Positions 1-9,151 of a DNA stretch of 64,000 bases are shown piece by piece (within the stretch, counting starts at the first letter, position 1; each line of letters begins with the position of its first letter). The stretch is from contig NZ_JARZHH010000012.1 in assembly GCF_029946515.1 (NCBI RefSeq), positions 124,001-188,000 of the forward strand, written 5' to 3'. The DNA is from Polyangium sp. 6x1 (GTDB lineage Bacteria > Myxococcota_A > Polyangia > Polyangiales > Polyangiaceae). The notes beneath the pieces are model-generated. The model was not told the DNA's origin and did not search any database. It saw only the letters and a program-made list of their open reading frames with translations. Made by a program: the position numbers and the translations under genes.

Positions 1-97
1 CTGGCTCGACGCGCGGGCGACGTGGCCAGCTTCCTCCGAATGACGGAGGTTTGCAAGGCACCGATCCGCGCTACGCTCGTCGCGAGAGGAGCGGATC

Positions 98-541
98 ATG
101 AAAGAGATCAGGTACGAGGTCCCGGTGAACGCGCCGGGCGAGCCGACGCTCTCGCGGGCCGAGCTGTGGCGGGGGCTCGAATTGAAGGCGGAGAACGCGC
201 TGCCGTTCATCCCGGCCATGCAGCGATGTGAGGTCCTCGCGAGAGGCGACGGCTGGCTTTTGCGCGAGATCGAGCTCGAAGGCGAGTCGATCCGGGAGCG
301 GGTCACGTTCGAGCCCGAGAGACGCGTGCATTTCGAGCGGATCGCCGGCGCGCCGGGGTGGGTCGACAACGTGATCGACCAGCGGCCCGACGGAACCCTG
401 GTGCTCCGCTTCGTGTTCGGCACGCCGGACGAGGACGAGGCGAAGGCGCGGGCCTTCGAATCCCTGCTCCCGAAAGCCGTGGCCTCGACGCTCGCGGCGG
501 TGCGGCGGATGGTCGCCGACGGTACGATTCGAATGAGCTGA
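98..541 (+). CDS. SRPBCC-fold protein, AtaL-like (DUF1857-type)
   Basis: A 147-residue protein with no signal peptide or membrane segment. The order of elements (N-terminal strand KEIRYEVPVN, helix with ELWRGLELKAENALPFIP, then charged alternating strands and a long C-terminal helix rich in Ala/Arg) matches the small SRPBCC proteins related to AtaL (DUF1857), which bind a hydrophobic ligand in a helix-grip cavity. The ATG follows a purine-rich AGAGGAG, a good ribosome site. It stands alone: the next gene starts 181 bp downstream. No ligand or pathway can be assigned from the sequence. Confidence 0.8.
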   Translation: MKEIRYEVPVNAPGEPTLSRAELWRGLELKAENALPFIPAMQRCEVLARGDGWLLREIELEGESIRERVTFEPERRVHFERIAGAPGWVDNVIDQRPDGTLVLRFVFGTPDEDEAKARAFESLLPKAVASTLAAVRRMVADGTIRMS

Positions 542-722
542 CGGCGAACCGCGCACGCGCTCGCGACGCGTGCCGGAGCGAGGGCTCGCGCCGAAGCGCG
601 GACCCCCCATGGTGCGCTCGTCGCGGCGACCGCCCGAGGGCGGCGCCGTGGCGCGCCGGATGCGCCTGGCGGATCGGCGCTGGTTAGCCCCCCCTGCCGC
701 ATGCGCTACATAGAGTCGTATC
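541..722. other. intergenic gap without recognised feature
   Basis: About 180 bp between the SRPBCC gene and the hybrid kinase. It should hold the kinase promoter, but I cannot place a convincing -35/-10 pair or a terminator. Confidence 0.4.
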
Positions 723-3263
723 ATGCGCGCGATGGATGCGCGGACCAGGATAAAGGGTTGGGTCCGCTCCCTCGGCCCTGCGATCGCCCTGTCCGCGAGC
801 TATTGCGTGCTCGCCGATCTAGGGCTGCGCTGGGCGACGATCCGCGGCGCCGCCTCCCCGGTCTTCCCGGCCGCAGGTGTCGCGCTTGCCGGGCTCGTGC
901 TCGGCGGGACGCGGCTGTGGCCGGCGGTGTTCATCGGGAGGCTCGCCGCAGCCTTCCTCCATCGGTCCTCCTTGCCCCTGTGGGTCGAGGTCGCGATTGC
1001 CGCCGGGAACAGCCTTGCCTCCGTCGCCGGTGCGAAGGTATTCCGCTGGACTCGGTCGGACCCCTCGCTGACCCACCTGCGCGACGTGCTGACCTTCCTC
1101 GCCGCCGCCCTCACGAGCGCTGCCGTGGCCGCCGTCGTGCTTACCCTTTCGATCGGATCGGCGCTGGACTCCGGCCCCGGGCAATCGCTGATTCTTTGGC
1201 TGAATGTCTCCATGGGCGGCCTCTCCGGTATCCTCGTGATGGCGCCGCTGGTCCTGACCTGGGCGCGGGGCGAGCCGATCCCGCACGAACGCGCCTGGTG
1301 GCTGCATCTCGTGCTGAGCACGGCCGGCGCCAGCGGGGCCGCCTGGCTGATTTTTGGTCCCACCGACTCGCCGCTGTTATGGCCCTCCCTCATTTTCTGT
1401 GGGCTCGTGTGGTCGGCCTTGGCGTGTGGGGTGCGGGGCGCGGCCACGACGATGGTGCCGATCGCCGCCATCGCCGTGTGGGGCACGACGATGGGCTACG
1501 GCTCCTTCGTGGCCACCGCGACGAAGCACGGGGGGCCGGGGCCGTCGATTGCGTTCATCCTCCTCCAGCAGTTCCTCGGGGGCATCGCCATTACCATGCA
1601 GATCCTGGCCGTGATCGCGAACGAGCGGCGGGGGCGGGAGGCGCTGCGCGAGAGGGAAGAGCGCCTGCGGCTGGCGGGCGACGCTGCAGGCGTGGGCTTC
1701 TGGACGTGGGACATCCGGCACGACACGGTGATCCTCGACGAGACCTGCGCGGCTTTCTACGGGATGCGACCTTCCGTGCCCATTCCCGCCTCGACCATGT
1801 TCGCCGCGGTTTGCCCCGAGGACCGCGCGCGCATCCATGAATCGGCGAGCCGGGCGGTGAGAATGGAGGGCCGGTACGAGGTCGAGTTCCGCCTGACCCG
1901 CCCCGACGGCACGTCGCGATGGATCGCGGCGGCCGGAAATGTCATTTGCGAGCACGGCGAGGCCGTGCGCCTGGCGGGCGTGAACCTGGACGTCACCGCG
2001 CGGAAAATGGCCGACAGCGAGCGGGAGCACCTCCTTTCGAGTGAGCGGATCGCGCGCGCGGAGGCGGAGCGGGCGAGCCGCCTCAAAGATGAATTCCTTT
2101 CCACGGTCAGCCACGAGTTACGCACGCCGCTCACCGCCATCCTCGGATGGTCACAGATTCTCCGCAGGCGGATCTCCGATTCCGACATGGACGAGAGCCT
2201 CCGCAAGGGACTCGCGATCATCGACCGCAGCGCCCACGCGCAGGTGCAGCTCATCGAGGACCTGCTCGACATGAGCCGGATCATCACCGGAAACGTCCGG
2301 CTGGACGTGCAGCCGGTGGACCTCGGCGAGGTGATCGGCGCCGCCGCCGCCACGGTCGCCCCCTCGGCGGAGGCGAAGGGCATTCGTGTCGAGAAGATCC
2401 TGAGCCCCCTCGCGGGCGTGGTGCGCGGCGACCCGAATCGGCTGCAGCAGGTGGTGTGGAACCTCCTCAGCAATGCCATCAAGTTCACCCCCAGGGGTGG
2501 AAAGGTGCGGGTGACGCTCTCCAGCAGCGGCGATCACGTGCAAATCACGGTCTCCGACACCGGACAGGGCATCCCCGCCGAGTTCTTACCGTACGTCTTC
2601 GAGCGATTTCGTCAGGCCGACGCATCCACGACGCGGCGGCACGGCGGGCTCGGCCTCGGGCTGTCCATCGTGAAGAACCTGGTCGAGCTCCACGGGGGCA
2701 CGGTGCAGGCGGCGAGCCCCGGCGAGGGGAAAGGCGCGACGTTCACCGTGGAGATGCCGCTCCACGTCACGCGCGCCCCGGAGGAAGACAGCGGCGACCG
2801 CCGTCAGGAACCGTCTTCGGCGAGCGGCGAGGCGCGCTGCCACGTCTCCGATCTTCGCGGTATTTCGGTGCTCTTCGTGGACGACACCGCGGACGCCCGG
2901 GACCTCGTCGCGACGCTGCTCGCAAACCACAACGCGCGCGTCACGACCGCGGCGTCGGGAGAGGAAGCGCTGAGGCTTCTGGAACAGGAGCCGATCGATG
3001 TGCTCGTGAGCGATATCGGGATGCCGGGAATGGATGGTTACGAGCTCATCCGCCGGGTGCGGGCATTGCCGCCCGAGCGCGGCGGGCACGTGCCGGCGGT
3101 CGCGCTCACCGCGCTCGCCCGGGACGACGACCGCGTGAAGGCGCGGCGCGCCGGGTTCCAGACGCACGTCGCGAAGCCGATCCAGGTGATGGAGCTCCTC
3201 ACCGCCATCGGATGCCTGGCAGGCCGCGATGGGCAGGACCGGGCCGCGGCGGCGAACGGGTGA
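723..3263 (+). CDS. MASE1-PAS hybrid sensor histidine kinase with receiver
   Basis: An 846-residue membrane sensor. Residues 1-300 hold about eight hydrophobic segments with the spacing of a MASE1 sensory module. A PAS-like domain follows at about 310-430, then HisKA with the phospho-acceptor box FLSTVSHELRTPL (His464). The HATPase has an N box (NLLSNAIKFTP), G1 (DTGQGIP) and G2 (GGLGLGLSIV). A receiver at about 714-835 carries the acidic pair VDD and Asp764 in LVSDIGMPGMDG. All catalytic residues are present, so it is probably an active kinase phosphorylating its own receiver. No partner regulator lies next to it; the downstream neighbour is convergent. The signal sensed by MASE1 is unknown. 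Confidence 0.95.
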   Translation: MRAMDARTRIKGWVRSLGPAIALSASYCVLADLGLRWATIRGAASPVFPAAGVALAGLVLGGTRLWPAVFIGRLAAAFLHRSSLPLWVEVAIAAGNSLASVAGAKVFRWTRSDPSLTHLRDVLTFLAAALTSAAVAAVVLTLSIGSALDSGPGQSLILWLNVSMGGLSGILVMAPLVLTWARGEPIPHERAWWLHLVLSTAGASGAAWLIFGPTDSPLLWPSLIFCGLVWSALACGVRGAATTMVPIAAIAVWGTTMGYGSFVATATKHGGPGPSIAFILLQQFLGGIAITMQILAVIANERRGREALREREERLRLAGDAAGVGFWTWDIRHDTVILDETCAAFYGMRPSVPIPASTMFAAVCPEDRARIHESASRAVRMEGRYEVEFRLTRPDGTSRWIAAAGNVICEHGEAVRLAGVNLDVTARKMADSEREHLLSSERIARAEAERASRLKDEFLSTVSHELRTPLTAILGWSQILRRRISDSDMDESLRKGLAIIDRSAHAQVQLIEDLLDMSRIITGNVRLDVQPVDLGEVIGAAAATVAPSAEAKGIRVEKILSPLAGVVRGDPNRLQQVVWNLLSNAIKFTPRGGKVRVTLSSSGDHVQITVSDTGQGIPAEFLPYVFERFRQADASTTRRHGGLGLGLSIVKNLVELHGGTVQAASPGEGKGATFTVEMPLHVTRAPEEDSGDRRQEPSSASGEARCHVSDLRGISVLFVDDTADARDLVATLLANHNARVTTAASGEEALRLLEQEPIDVLVSDIGMPGMDGYELIRRVRALPPERGGHVPAVALTALARDDDRVKARRAGFQTHVAKPIQVMELLTAIGCLAGRDGQDRAAAANG

Positions 3264-3296
3264 AGCCATCCCGCCGCGCCGCCCCTCGATCGGCGG

Positions 3297-4226
3297 CTAT
3301 GCGCGTTTCTTCGACGCCACGTACGCGAGCCCTTGCGCATTGAGCGCGAGATCGAGCTCCAGGAGTTCGTGATCCTTCGCGTCGAGCGAGATCCCCGCCT
3401 CTTCGGCCGCGCGCTTCATCTCCTTTTCGAGCGCCTGCCGGATCATGGCCTCCGCCTCGGCCGGGGCGAGCGGCACGGCCGCTTCGACGAGCGACGCCGA
3501 GAGGTCGATCCATCGATGAAGCTGCGTGGCCACGACGTCGAGATCCTCGATCTCGCCGAAATGCGTGAGCGCCGCGCGCCGCGCTCCCGACGTTCGCACC
3601 ACCTCGATGCTCGCGTGCGCCGCCTCCGCGTCGAAATCGGTCGGGCTCGTGGAGGGGAATGCGAGGCGGCGGCCGCGCTGGAGGTGCGGATACACGAGGC
3701 CGAACGTATCGCCGGTGAACACGGCCTCCCGGGCGGGATCGAGCACGATGAAATGGTGGTTCGCGTGTCCGCGCGTATGCACGAACGTGAGCGTCGCGCC
3801 GCCGAGCGAGACGCTCTCTCGATCTTCGAGCGACCGCACGCGGGCCGCGTCGATCGGCAGGATGGTGCCGTAGAGCTCGGCGAATCGCGCGGCGCCGTAG
3901 ACGGCCTCGGCGCTCTTGACGAGCTTCGACGGGTCGACGAGGTGGCGCGCCGCGCGCGGATGCGCGAGCACCGTCGCGTTCGGGAGCGCCGCGAGCAGCG
4001 CCGACGCGCCGCCGGCGTGATCGAGGTGGACGTGCGTGACGATGACCCACCGCACCGCTTCCCGCGAGATCCCCTCGCGATCGAGCGCCGCGAGCAGCCG
4101 GGGGACCGCGTGCGTGGTGTTCGTCTCCACGAATGCCGCTTCGTCGCCCTCCACGCGGAGATACGCAGCGGCGACGCCGGGCCCGAGGTAATCGCAGTCG
4201 ATCGTGACGAGGCGCGAGGAGCTCAT
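3297..4226 (-). CDS. MBL-fold metallo-hydrolase
   Basis: A 309-residue cytoplasmic protein with the metallo-beta-lactamase signature THVHLDHAGG (HxHxDH) at about residues 70-80, a further His in HTRGHANHH and the metal-bridging Asp in VFTGDTFG. These are the ligands expected for a di-metal hydrolase. The C-terminal 90 residues are helical, as in MBL proteins acting on thioesters or lactones. I chose the ATG at 4226 because homology-like sequence begins there; an upstream in-frame start would add 35 low-quality residues. It converges with the hybrid kinase gene (33-bp gap) and its substrate is unknown. Confidence 0.88.
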   Translation of the reverse strand: MSSSRLVTIDCDYLGPGVAAAYLRVEGDEAAFVETNTTHAVPRLLAALDREGISREAVRWVIVTHVHLDHAGGASALLAALPNATVLAHPRAARHLVDPSKLVKSAEAVYGAARFAELYGTILPIDAARVRSLEDRESVSLGGATLTFVHTRGHANHHFIVLDPAREAVFTGDTFGLVYPHLQRGRRLAFPSTSPTDFDAEAAHASIEVVRTSGARRAALTHFGEIEDLDVVATQLHRWIDLSASLVEAAVPLAPAEAEAMIRQALEKEMKRAAEEAGISLDAKDHELLELDLALNAQGLAYVASKKRA

Positions 4227-4450
4227 GCCTGGTAGCTTAGCAGACCGCCGGGCGTCCGGCTTCCGCTCCGTCATGGAGGCTGGCCCACTGGCACAGTGCC
4301 AGCGCAATGACTCCGACAAACCCTCGGACAAACGCGCGCCGCTTTCCCGTTGACGCGCCCCGAGAGGTGCGTGTAAGCCATGCCCTCATGCGCGCGGGGG
4401 TGGTTCGTCCGTCCTCGAACACGAAAACGCGATAGGGAGGAAAAAGACCG

Positions 4451-5242
4451 ATGAGCAACGTCGACCAGCACGACGCCGGGACACCCACGTGGTTCGACCT
4501 CATGACGCCGGACCTCGAGGGGGCGCAGACGTTTTACGGGGAGCTGTTCGGCTGGACCTTCATCAAAGGCACCGCCGAGACGATGTACTACACGATGTGC
4601 CAGAAGAACGGCCGAAACGCCGCTGGCATGGGCAAGCGCCCCGAAGACGCGCCCTACCCGACGTCGTGGAGCGTCTATTTCGATACCAGGGACGCCGACG
4701 CCAGCGCCACCAAGGTCCGGGAGTTCGGCGGCCAGGTGATGATGGGGCCGATGGACGTGATGGAAGCCGGCCGGATGCTCGTCTGCGTCGACCCGACGGG
4801 CGCCGTCTTCGGCTTCTGGCAGGGCCGCAATCACAAAGGCGCGCAGGTCGTGGACGAGCACGGCGCGATGACGTGGTGCGAGGTCGCCACGCGGGAGAGC
4901 GAGAAAGCCGCGGCGTTCTACAGCAAGGCGCTCGACGTCGAGGCCCGGAAGATGGCGATGGAGATGCCCGGCATGACGTACTACACGCTCCACAAGGGCG
5001 AAAAGGCCGTCTCCGGCATCATGCAAATGAACGAGCAGTGGGATGCCTCGATCCCGCCGCACTGGATGCCATACTTCGCCGTCGACAGCGCCGAGGGCGC
5101 GTGTGAGAAGATCAAGGCGCTCGGCGGGAAGGTGATGCACGGGCCGTTCGATACGACGTACGGCCGCATTGCCGTGGTCGCCGATCCCTACGGCGCGCCC
5201 TTCTCCATCATCAAGCTCTCCGACGCCGCAATGGCCGCCTGA
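4451..5242 (+). CDS. VOC-family protein, two glyoxalase-like domains
   Basis: A 263-residue protein built of two VOC (glyoxalase/dioxygenase fold) repeats, residues about 10-130 and 140-260. Each starts with the pattern TPTWFDLMTPDLEGAQTFY or AMTWCEVATRESEKAAAFY and ends with a beta strand plus P-x-G-A-x-F (DPTGAVFGFW, DPYGAPFSII). This is the arrangement of the CFP30B-like putative hydroxylase/glyoxalase group. Translation starts at an ATG after a strong GGGAGG. The metal site cannot be confirmed by eye, so the activity is open. Confidence 0.9.
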   Translation: MSNVDQHDAGTPTWFDLMTPDLEGAQTFYGELFGWTFIKGTAETMYYTMCQKNGRNAAGMGKRPEDAPYPTSWSVYFDTRDADASATKVREFGGQVMMGPMDVMEAGRMLVCVDPTGAVFGFWQGRNHKGAQVVDEHGAMTWCEVATRESEKAAAFYSKALDVEARKMAMEMPGMTYYTLHKGEKAVSGIMQMNEQWDASIPPHWMPYFAVDSAEGACEKIKALGGKVMHGPFDTTYGRIAVVADPYGAPFSIIKLSDAAMAA

Positions 5243-5256
5243 TTCGCTTCCCCCGT

Positions 5257-5278
5257 CGCTCTCCCGAAAGGGAGAGCG
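5257..5278. terminator. hairpin between convergent genes
   Basis: A perfect 9-bp stem CGCTCTCCC with a GAAA tetraloop, 14 nt after the VOC stop and 23 nt before the kinase stop. It has no T-tract but is symmetrically placed to end transcription from both convergent genes. Confidence 0.55.
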
Positions 5279-5301
5279 GCCGGGGTGAGGGAATCGTCTT
5301 C

Positions 5302-6747
5302 CTACCGCGCCTGTCCCGTTTTCTGATTCGATGCCCCATCCGCGGCGCCAGCGGCGCACACGCACGTCAGGCATCCGCCGAACGTCACGACAATCAGCCC
5401 CAGCACGGCGATGAGCGCGATCGTCGAGGGGTGCATCTTGCCCTTGTTCGGATCCGCGGGCGCCATCGGCTGCGCGCCATACGCCGTCCCATAAGGCTGC
5501 TGCGGCGCCTGCTGGCCATACCCCATCGGCGTCGCCCCCTGCGGGCCATACCCTTGTTGCGGCGGGGCATGGTATCCCTGCGGCGTCGCCCCCTGCGGGC
5601 CATACCCTTGCAACGACGGGGAAGAATATCCCCGCGGCGTCGCCCCCTGCGGGCCATACCCCGGCGGCGTCGGCCCTTGCACGCCATATCCAGCATGCCC
5701 CGGCCCCACCGTCGGGCCCGTCGCATACCCCGTCCCCGCGATCGTCGGCGCGACGCCGCCCTGCATCGAAGGACCAGGGCCCGGCGGCGCGACCGAGCCG
5801 CCCGGCTGGGGCGGCGCCGCCCCGGCCGGCGGGAGCGCGACGCCCGTGATCCGACCAATACGCTCGGCGGACAAACGCGCCCGCGGCGGCGCAAACGGCA
5901 CGAGCGCCGCCGCGAGCTCGCCGACGCTCGCGAACCTCCGCGCAGCGTCCTTTTCGAGGCAACGCAGGATGACCGCTTCGAGCGCGGGCGGCGCATCCGG
6001 GCGCAAGGTTCGCAAGGGATCCGGGGGGCTGCCGAGAATGGCGGCGTAGACCTCGGGCACCGTCGTGCCCTGGAATGCGAGCTTGCCCGTCAAGAGCTCC
6101 TGCAAGATGACCCCGAGCGCCCAGATGTCGGTGCGCGGATCGACGTGCTTCGCCGAACGAAGCTGCTCCGGCGCCATGTACCCAGGCGTGCCAAGGACGC
6201 TCTGCGTCTGCGTCATGTGCTGCGCCTCGGGCGACGAGCCGACGAGCGCCGCCTTGGAGATGCCAAAATCGAGCACCTTCACGCAGGCCGAGCCGTCCGC
6301 TCGCCGGGTCAAATACAGGTTCGCGGGCTTCAGGTCGCGGTGCACGATCCCCGCGACATGCGCCTCGGCGAGCGCCTCGCACGCCTGCAGCAGATACTCG
6401 ACGGCGTCCTCGACCGCGAGCGGGCCGCCTCGCCTCACGAGCTTCGAGAGGTCCGACCCCTCGAGATACTCCATCACCATGTACGGCTCGCCCGTGTCGA
6501 GCGTGCCGACGTCGAGCACACGCGCGACGTGCTCGCTCTGGATGCGGCTCGCGCTCCGCGCCTCGTTGGCGAAGCGAGCGACGATCTCCTGGTGCTTCAG
6601 GGCCTCGGGCTGCAAGAGCTTGATGGCCACGGTGCGGCCAAGGTGGAGGTGGTGCGCGGCAAGCACGACGCCCATGCCACCCTCCCCGAGCACCCGCTCG
6701 ATCCGAAATTTTCCCGAGAGGACATCCCCGGGGCTCGGCGTACTCAT
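5302..6747 (-). CDS. eukaryote-type Ser/Thr protein kinase with repeat linker and C-terminal TM
   Basis: A 481-residue kinase. The kinase domain spans about 12-290: glycine loop GEGGMGVV, Lys43, HRDLKPAN (Asp138), DFG (Asp160) and APE (MAPEQ) are all intact, so it should be active. Residues about 310-435 are a Pro/Gly/Gln linker with three copies of GYGPQGATP. A single membrane helix lies at about 444-466, followed by a short Cys-rich tail, so the kinase is predicted to be anchored with its catalytic domain in the cytoplasm. It is divergent from the Cys-rich lipoprotein gene and convergent with the VOC gene. Substrates are unknown. Confidence 0.95.
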   Translation of the reverse strand: MSTPSPGDVLSGKFRIERVLGEGGMGVVLAAHHLHLGRTVAIKLLQPEALKHQEIVARFANEARSASRIQSEHVARVLDVGTLDTGEPYMVMEYLEGSDLSKLVRRGGPLAVEDAVEYLLQACEALAEAHVAGIVHRDLKPANLYLTRRADGSACVKVLDFGISKAALVGSSPEAQHMTQTQSVLGTPGYMAPEQLRSAKHVDPRTDIWALGVILQELLTGKLAFQGTTVPEVYAAILGSPPDPLRTLRPDAPPALEAVILRCLEKDAARRFASVGELAAALVPFAPPRARLSAERIGRITGVALPPAGAAPPQPGGSVAPPGPGPSMQGGVAPTIAGTGYATGPTVGPGHAGYGVQGPTPPGYGPQGATPRGYSSPSLQGYGPQGATPQGYHAPPQQGYGPQGATPMGYGQQAPQQPYGTAYGAQPMAPADPNKGKMHPSTIALIAVLGLIVVTFGGCLTCVCAAGAADGASNQKTGQAR

Positions 6748-6885
6748 CAGGCCTCAAACCCGCGATAGGTGCAAACAGTCGCGATCATCGGCGCGCATTC
6801 TTCCATGCGTCGGGCCCCTTCGCCAAGCGACTTCGCGCGCCTCGGGGCTTGTACCGCGCCGAGGCCCCATGCGATCCTCGCTTCC

Positions 6886-7743
6886 ATGATCTTCCAAAGG
6901 CCCATCTCCCAACTTCTCTTGACGCTCCCCACCCTCGCCGCAACGCTCCTCCTCGGCCTCGCCGCATGCAGCGACGATACCGGCGAAACACCGCCACCGC
7001 CGAAGTACACGCTCGACAACGTGTGCGCGAAAATCGCACCGCAACTCTGCGAGGTGCGCAAGCCGTGCTGCGAGAAAGGCGACGGCTACGACGAGGCCGC
7101 GTGCATCACGTACGAGACCGAAGTTTGCGAGAAGAACGTCGCCGACGTCGAAGCAGGCCTCATGACCTTCGACGCAAACAGCATCGACGCCTGCGTCGCA
7201 GCGATGAAGCCCTACGCAGACAAGTGCTTCCTGACGATCCCCGACTACTACAACGCGCCGGAGGACCTCGAGCCGTGTTCGAAGGTCTTCGCAGGCAAGC
7301 TGACGGAAGGCTCGAACTGCGAGCGCGACGCGCAATGCGCCTCCTCGGTCGAAAAGCGGGAAATCGTCGCCTGCGACGACGATACGAAAAAATGCTCGGC
7401 AACGCGATTCTTGCCGCTCGACGCAGTCTGCAAGGTCGGGGGAGACACAAAGGAAGTCTGCGACCAGGGTCTCTACTGCGATTACGACATCCTGGCGCAG
7501 GAGGGCCTGTGCAAAACGGCAAGGAAGCTCGGCGACGCCTGCACGCCGAGCCCGATCCAGCTCTCCTGCGGCCTCAACGCCTATTGCGACGCAACCACGA
7601 AGGTCTGCACCGAGGCAAAAGTCGAAGGCTCCGCCTGCCAGAGCCCACTCGAGTGCCAGTCGCTGAAATGCGAGCTGATGGCCTGCGGCCCGATCGATCC
7701 GCTCTTCGACGGCGAGCAATGCAAGGGAACCGCGATGCCCTGA
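6886..7743 (+). CDS. cysteine-rich secreted lipoprotein, function unknown
   Basis: A 285-residue protein beginning with a lipoprotein signal peptide (MIFQRPISQLLLTLPTLAAT.. with lipobox LAAC). The mature part carries more than 20 Cys in spaced pairs such as CEVRKPCC, CERDAQC, CDDDTKKC and CDQGLYC, the pattern of small disulfide-bonded modules seen in many myxobacterial surface lipoproteins. The ATG at 6886 is chosen over an earlier in-frame start at 6769 because only the later one places the hydrophobic segment at the N terminus. It is followed 13 nt after its stop by a hairpin-array element. Confidence 0.82.
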   Translation: MIFQRPISQLLLTLPTLAATLLLGLAACSDDTGETPPPPKYTLDNVCAKIAPQLCEVRKPCCEKGDGYDEAACITYETEVCEKNVADVEAGLMTFDANSIDACVAAMKPYADKCFLTIPDYYNAPEDLEPCSKVFAGKLTEGSNCERDAQCASSVEKREIVACDDDTKKCSATRFLPLDAVCKVGGDTKEVCDQGLYCDYDILAQEGLCKTARKLGDACTPSPIQLSCGLNAYCDATTKVCTEAKVEGSACQSPLECQSLKCELMACGPIDPLFDGEQCKGTAMP

Positions 7744-7755
7744 GGAGGCGCCGCG

Positions 7756-8053
7756 CCGGGGCGCTGCCCCGGACCCCGCGGGGGCTATCCGCCCCTCGAC
7801 CCGGACCAGGGCCAGCCCTGGACCATTTGGGGAAGAACTGCGCGATGCGCAGTTCTTCCCACAGGCCGGTGAGACGGCGTTGCCGGTAGAGCCGTCAGCG
7901 CGGCTGTCTTGGTTGGCAGGGTCGTTGCGGGTCTTTGACCCGGCTGTTCGATGAACTGCGCGAAGCGCAGTTCATCGACCCTCCGTCCAGCGCGGGCGCT
8001 GGTCCGGGTCCCGGGGCGGACAGCCCCGGGTGGGGCCTGGGGCAACGCCCCAG
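7756..8053. repeat. composite hairpin-array element A (type I - core - type II)
   Basis: Eight hairpins fill the gap between two convergent stop codons. Left half: 7756-7772 (stem CCGGGGC, loop GCT), 7781-7795 (GGGGC, loop TATCC), 7806-7821 (CCAGGGC stem), 7830-7860 (14-bp stem GGGAAGAACTGCGC, loop GAT). A core of about 90 bp follows. Right half, mirrored: 7949-7977 (13-bp stem CGATGAACTGCGC, loop GAA), 7987-8002 (CCAGCGC stem), 8010-8030 (CCCGGGGC stem, loop GGACA), 8037-8053 (CTGGGGC stem). The left end is 13 nt after the lipoprotein stop and the right end 20 nt from the hydrolase stop. Reading frames here are not treated as genes. Confidence 0.9.
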
Positions 8054-8072
8054 CGAAGCGCCCCCAGATACG

Positions 8073-8918
8073 TCACTTCGCTTCGAGCCAGTCGAACACG
8101 TCGGAGAAGATTTCGTTGCCCTCGGCGATGTTTCCGTGCGTGCAGCCCGGCATCTCGAAGTACCTCGCCGGGATGCTCGCGCCCTCGAACATGCGGGCGG
8201 CGGCCTTCATCCGCCCAGGCACGTCGAGCGAGCACGACATCGTCGCGACCCTGCGTATGCCCTTCAGCCGGTCGAGGCGAGGAGCGTGTGACGCTCCGAT
8301 CAAGACGACGTGGGGCCAGCGTTCGGGAGACTCCTTCACCAGGTTCTCGATGAGCGTGACCCCGAGGGAATAACCGACGAGCACCACGTCCGCCGAATCC
8401 GGGGACGTGTGGCCCGCGGCCGCGAGGGCTGCGCGGATGCGAGGGCCTTCGTGTTTCGGGTCGCTGGTGATGCTGTGGAAGTCACGCGAATTGCCGCACG
8501 GCCGGTCGCCGTCGATCGCGATTGCGCCGCCGTGTGCGCGTGCGGCTTCGGCGAAGCCCCACAGGTAGGCGCCTGCGTTCGAGCAGATGCCTGGCAAGAA
8601 GACGATTCGCGGTGGCTTGCCGTCCGCGCTTTTCACGAGCGCGATCGGCAGGTCGTCCGGCATGGGCAGCGCTTCGACCATGGCCGGGCCGGACGGAGGC
8701 GGCGGCGGCGGCGGGACCGCGCTCGCCGCCTCTGGCGACACGCTGGCGGAAGGCGCTACCGCCGCGGGCGCGGTCGCCGCGGGCGCAGACGAGCCTTTGG
8801 CGGAGGGCGCATGCTCCACGGGTGCGCCTGCGCGAGCGGCGTCGGACCGGGCCGCGTCGCACGCCGACGAGACGAGCAGCAGCACACACACGAAGGGGGC
8901 GGACGATCGAAACATCAT
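8073..8918 (-). CDS. alpha/beta-hydrolase lipoprotein
   Basis: A 281-residue secreted lipoprotein: signal peptide with lipobox SSAC at about residue 20, then an Ala/Pro-rich linker (with seven consecutive Pro) to about residue 85. The alpha/beta-hydrolase domain shows the nucleophile elbow GYSLG, an acidic residue region after the sixth strand, and a late His in MPGCTHGNI. FLPGICSNAG fits the oxyanion-hole segment. The family includes esterases, lipases and thioesterases; the substrate cannot be told. Start is one of two adjacent ATG codons after a GAAGAAGG. Confidence 0.85.
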   Translation of the reverse strand: MMFRSSAPFVCVLLLVSSACDAARSDAARAGAPVEHAPSAKGSSAPAATAPAAVAPSASVSPEAASAVPPPPPPPSGPAMVEALPMPDDLPIALVKSADGKPPRIVFLPGICSNAGAYLWGFAEAARAHGGAIAIDGDRPCGNSRDFHSITSDPKHEGPRIRAALAAAGHTSPDSADVVLVGYSLGVTLIENLVKESPERWPHVVLIGASHAPRLDRLKGIRRVATMSCSLDVPGRMKAAARMFEGASIPARYFEMPGCTHGNIAEGNEIFSDVFDWLEAK

Positions 8919-9018
8919 GCCTTCTTCGCGCGAGGGACGCGGATCGTGACGCCGACGCCGGCGATCCCCTCGACCGCCTTGGTCGGCAGAGGCGCCCCCG
9001 GTCTTGACCTGGCCCGTT

Positions 9019-9123
9019 CGATGAACTGCGCATTGCGCAGTTCATCGACCCCGAGTCCAGCGCTTGCGCTGGTCCGGGTGCAGGGACGGATAGCCCCTGC
9101 TGGGGCCTGGGGCAACGCCCCAG
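9019..9123. repeat. hairpin-array half element B (type II)
   Basis: Only one half of the composite element. From the stop of the molybdopterin gene outward on the minus strand it has a CTGGGGC hairpin (9107-9123), an imperfect GCAGGG hairpin (9080-9100), a CCAGCGC hairpin (9057-9072) and the 13-bp CGATGAACTGCGC hairpin (9019-9047, loop ATT). Upstream remnants of the core (CTTGGT.GGCAG near 8979) are degraded. It lies 28 nt past the stop of the minus-strand oxidoreductase. Confidence 0.88.
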
Positions 9124-9151
9124 CGAAGCGCCCCCCAGCGAAAACCGACGC

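Noticed and set aside
2-43. Possible C-terminal end of a gene entering from the left edge (frame ending at a TGA at 41-43)
   Set aside because: Only 13 codons are visible; nothing supports it as coding.
7785-8045. Frames translating the hairpin elements (seen at all eight sites)
   Set aside because: The same palindromes are read in different frames and strands at different sites, so coding is not conserved while structure is.
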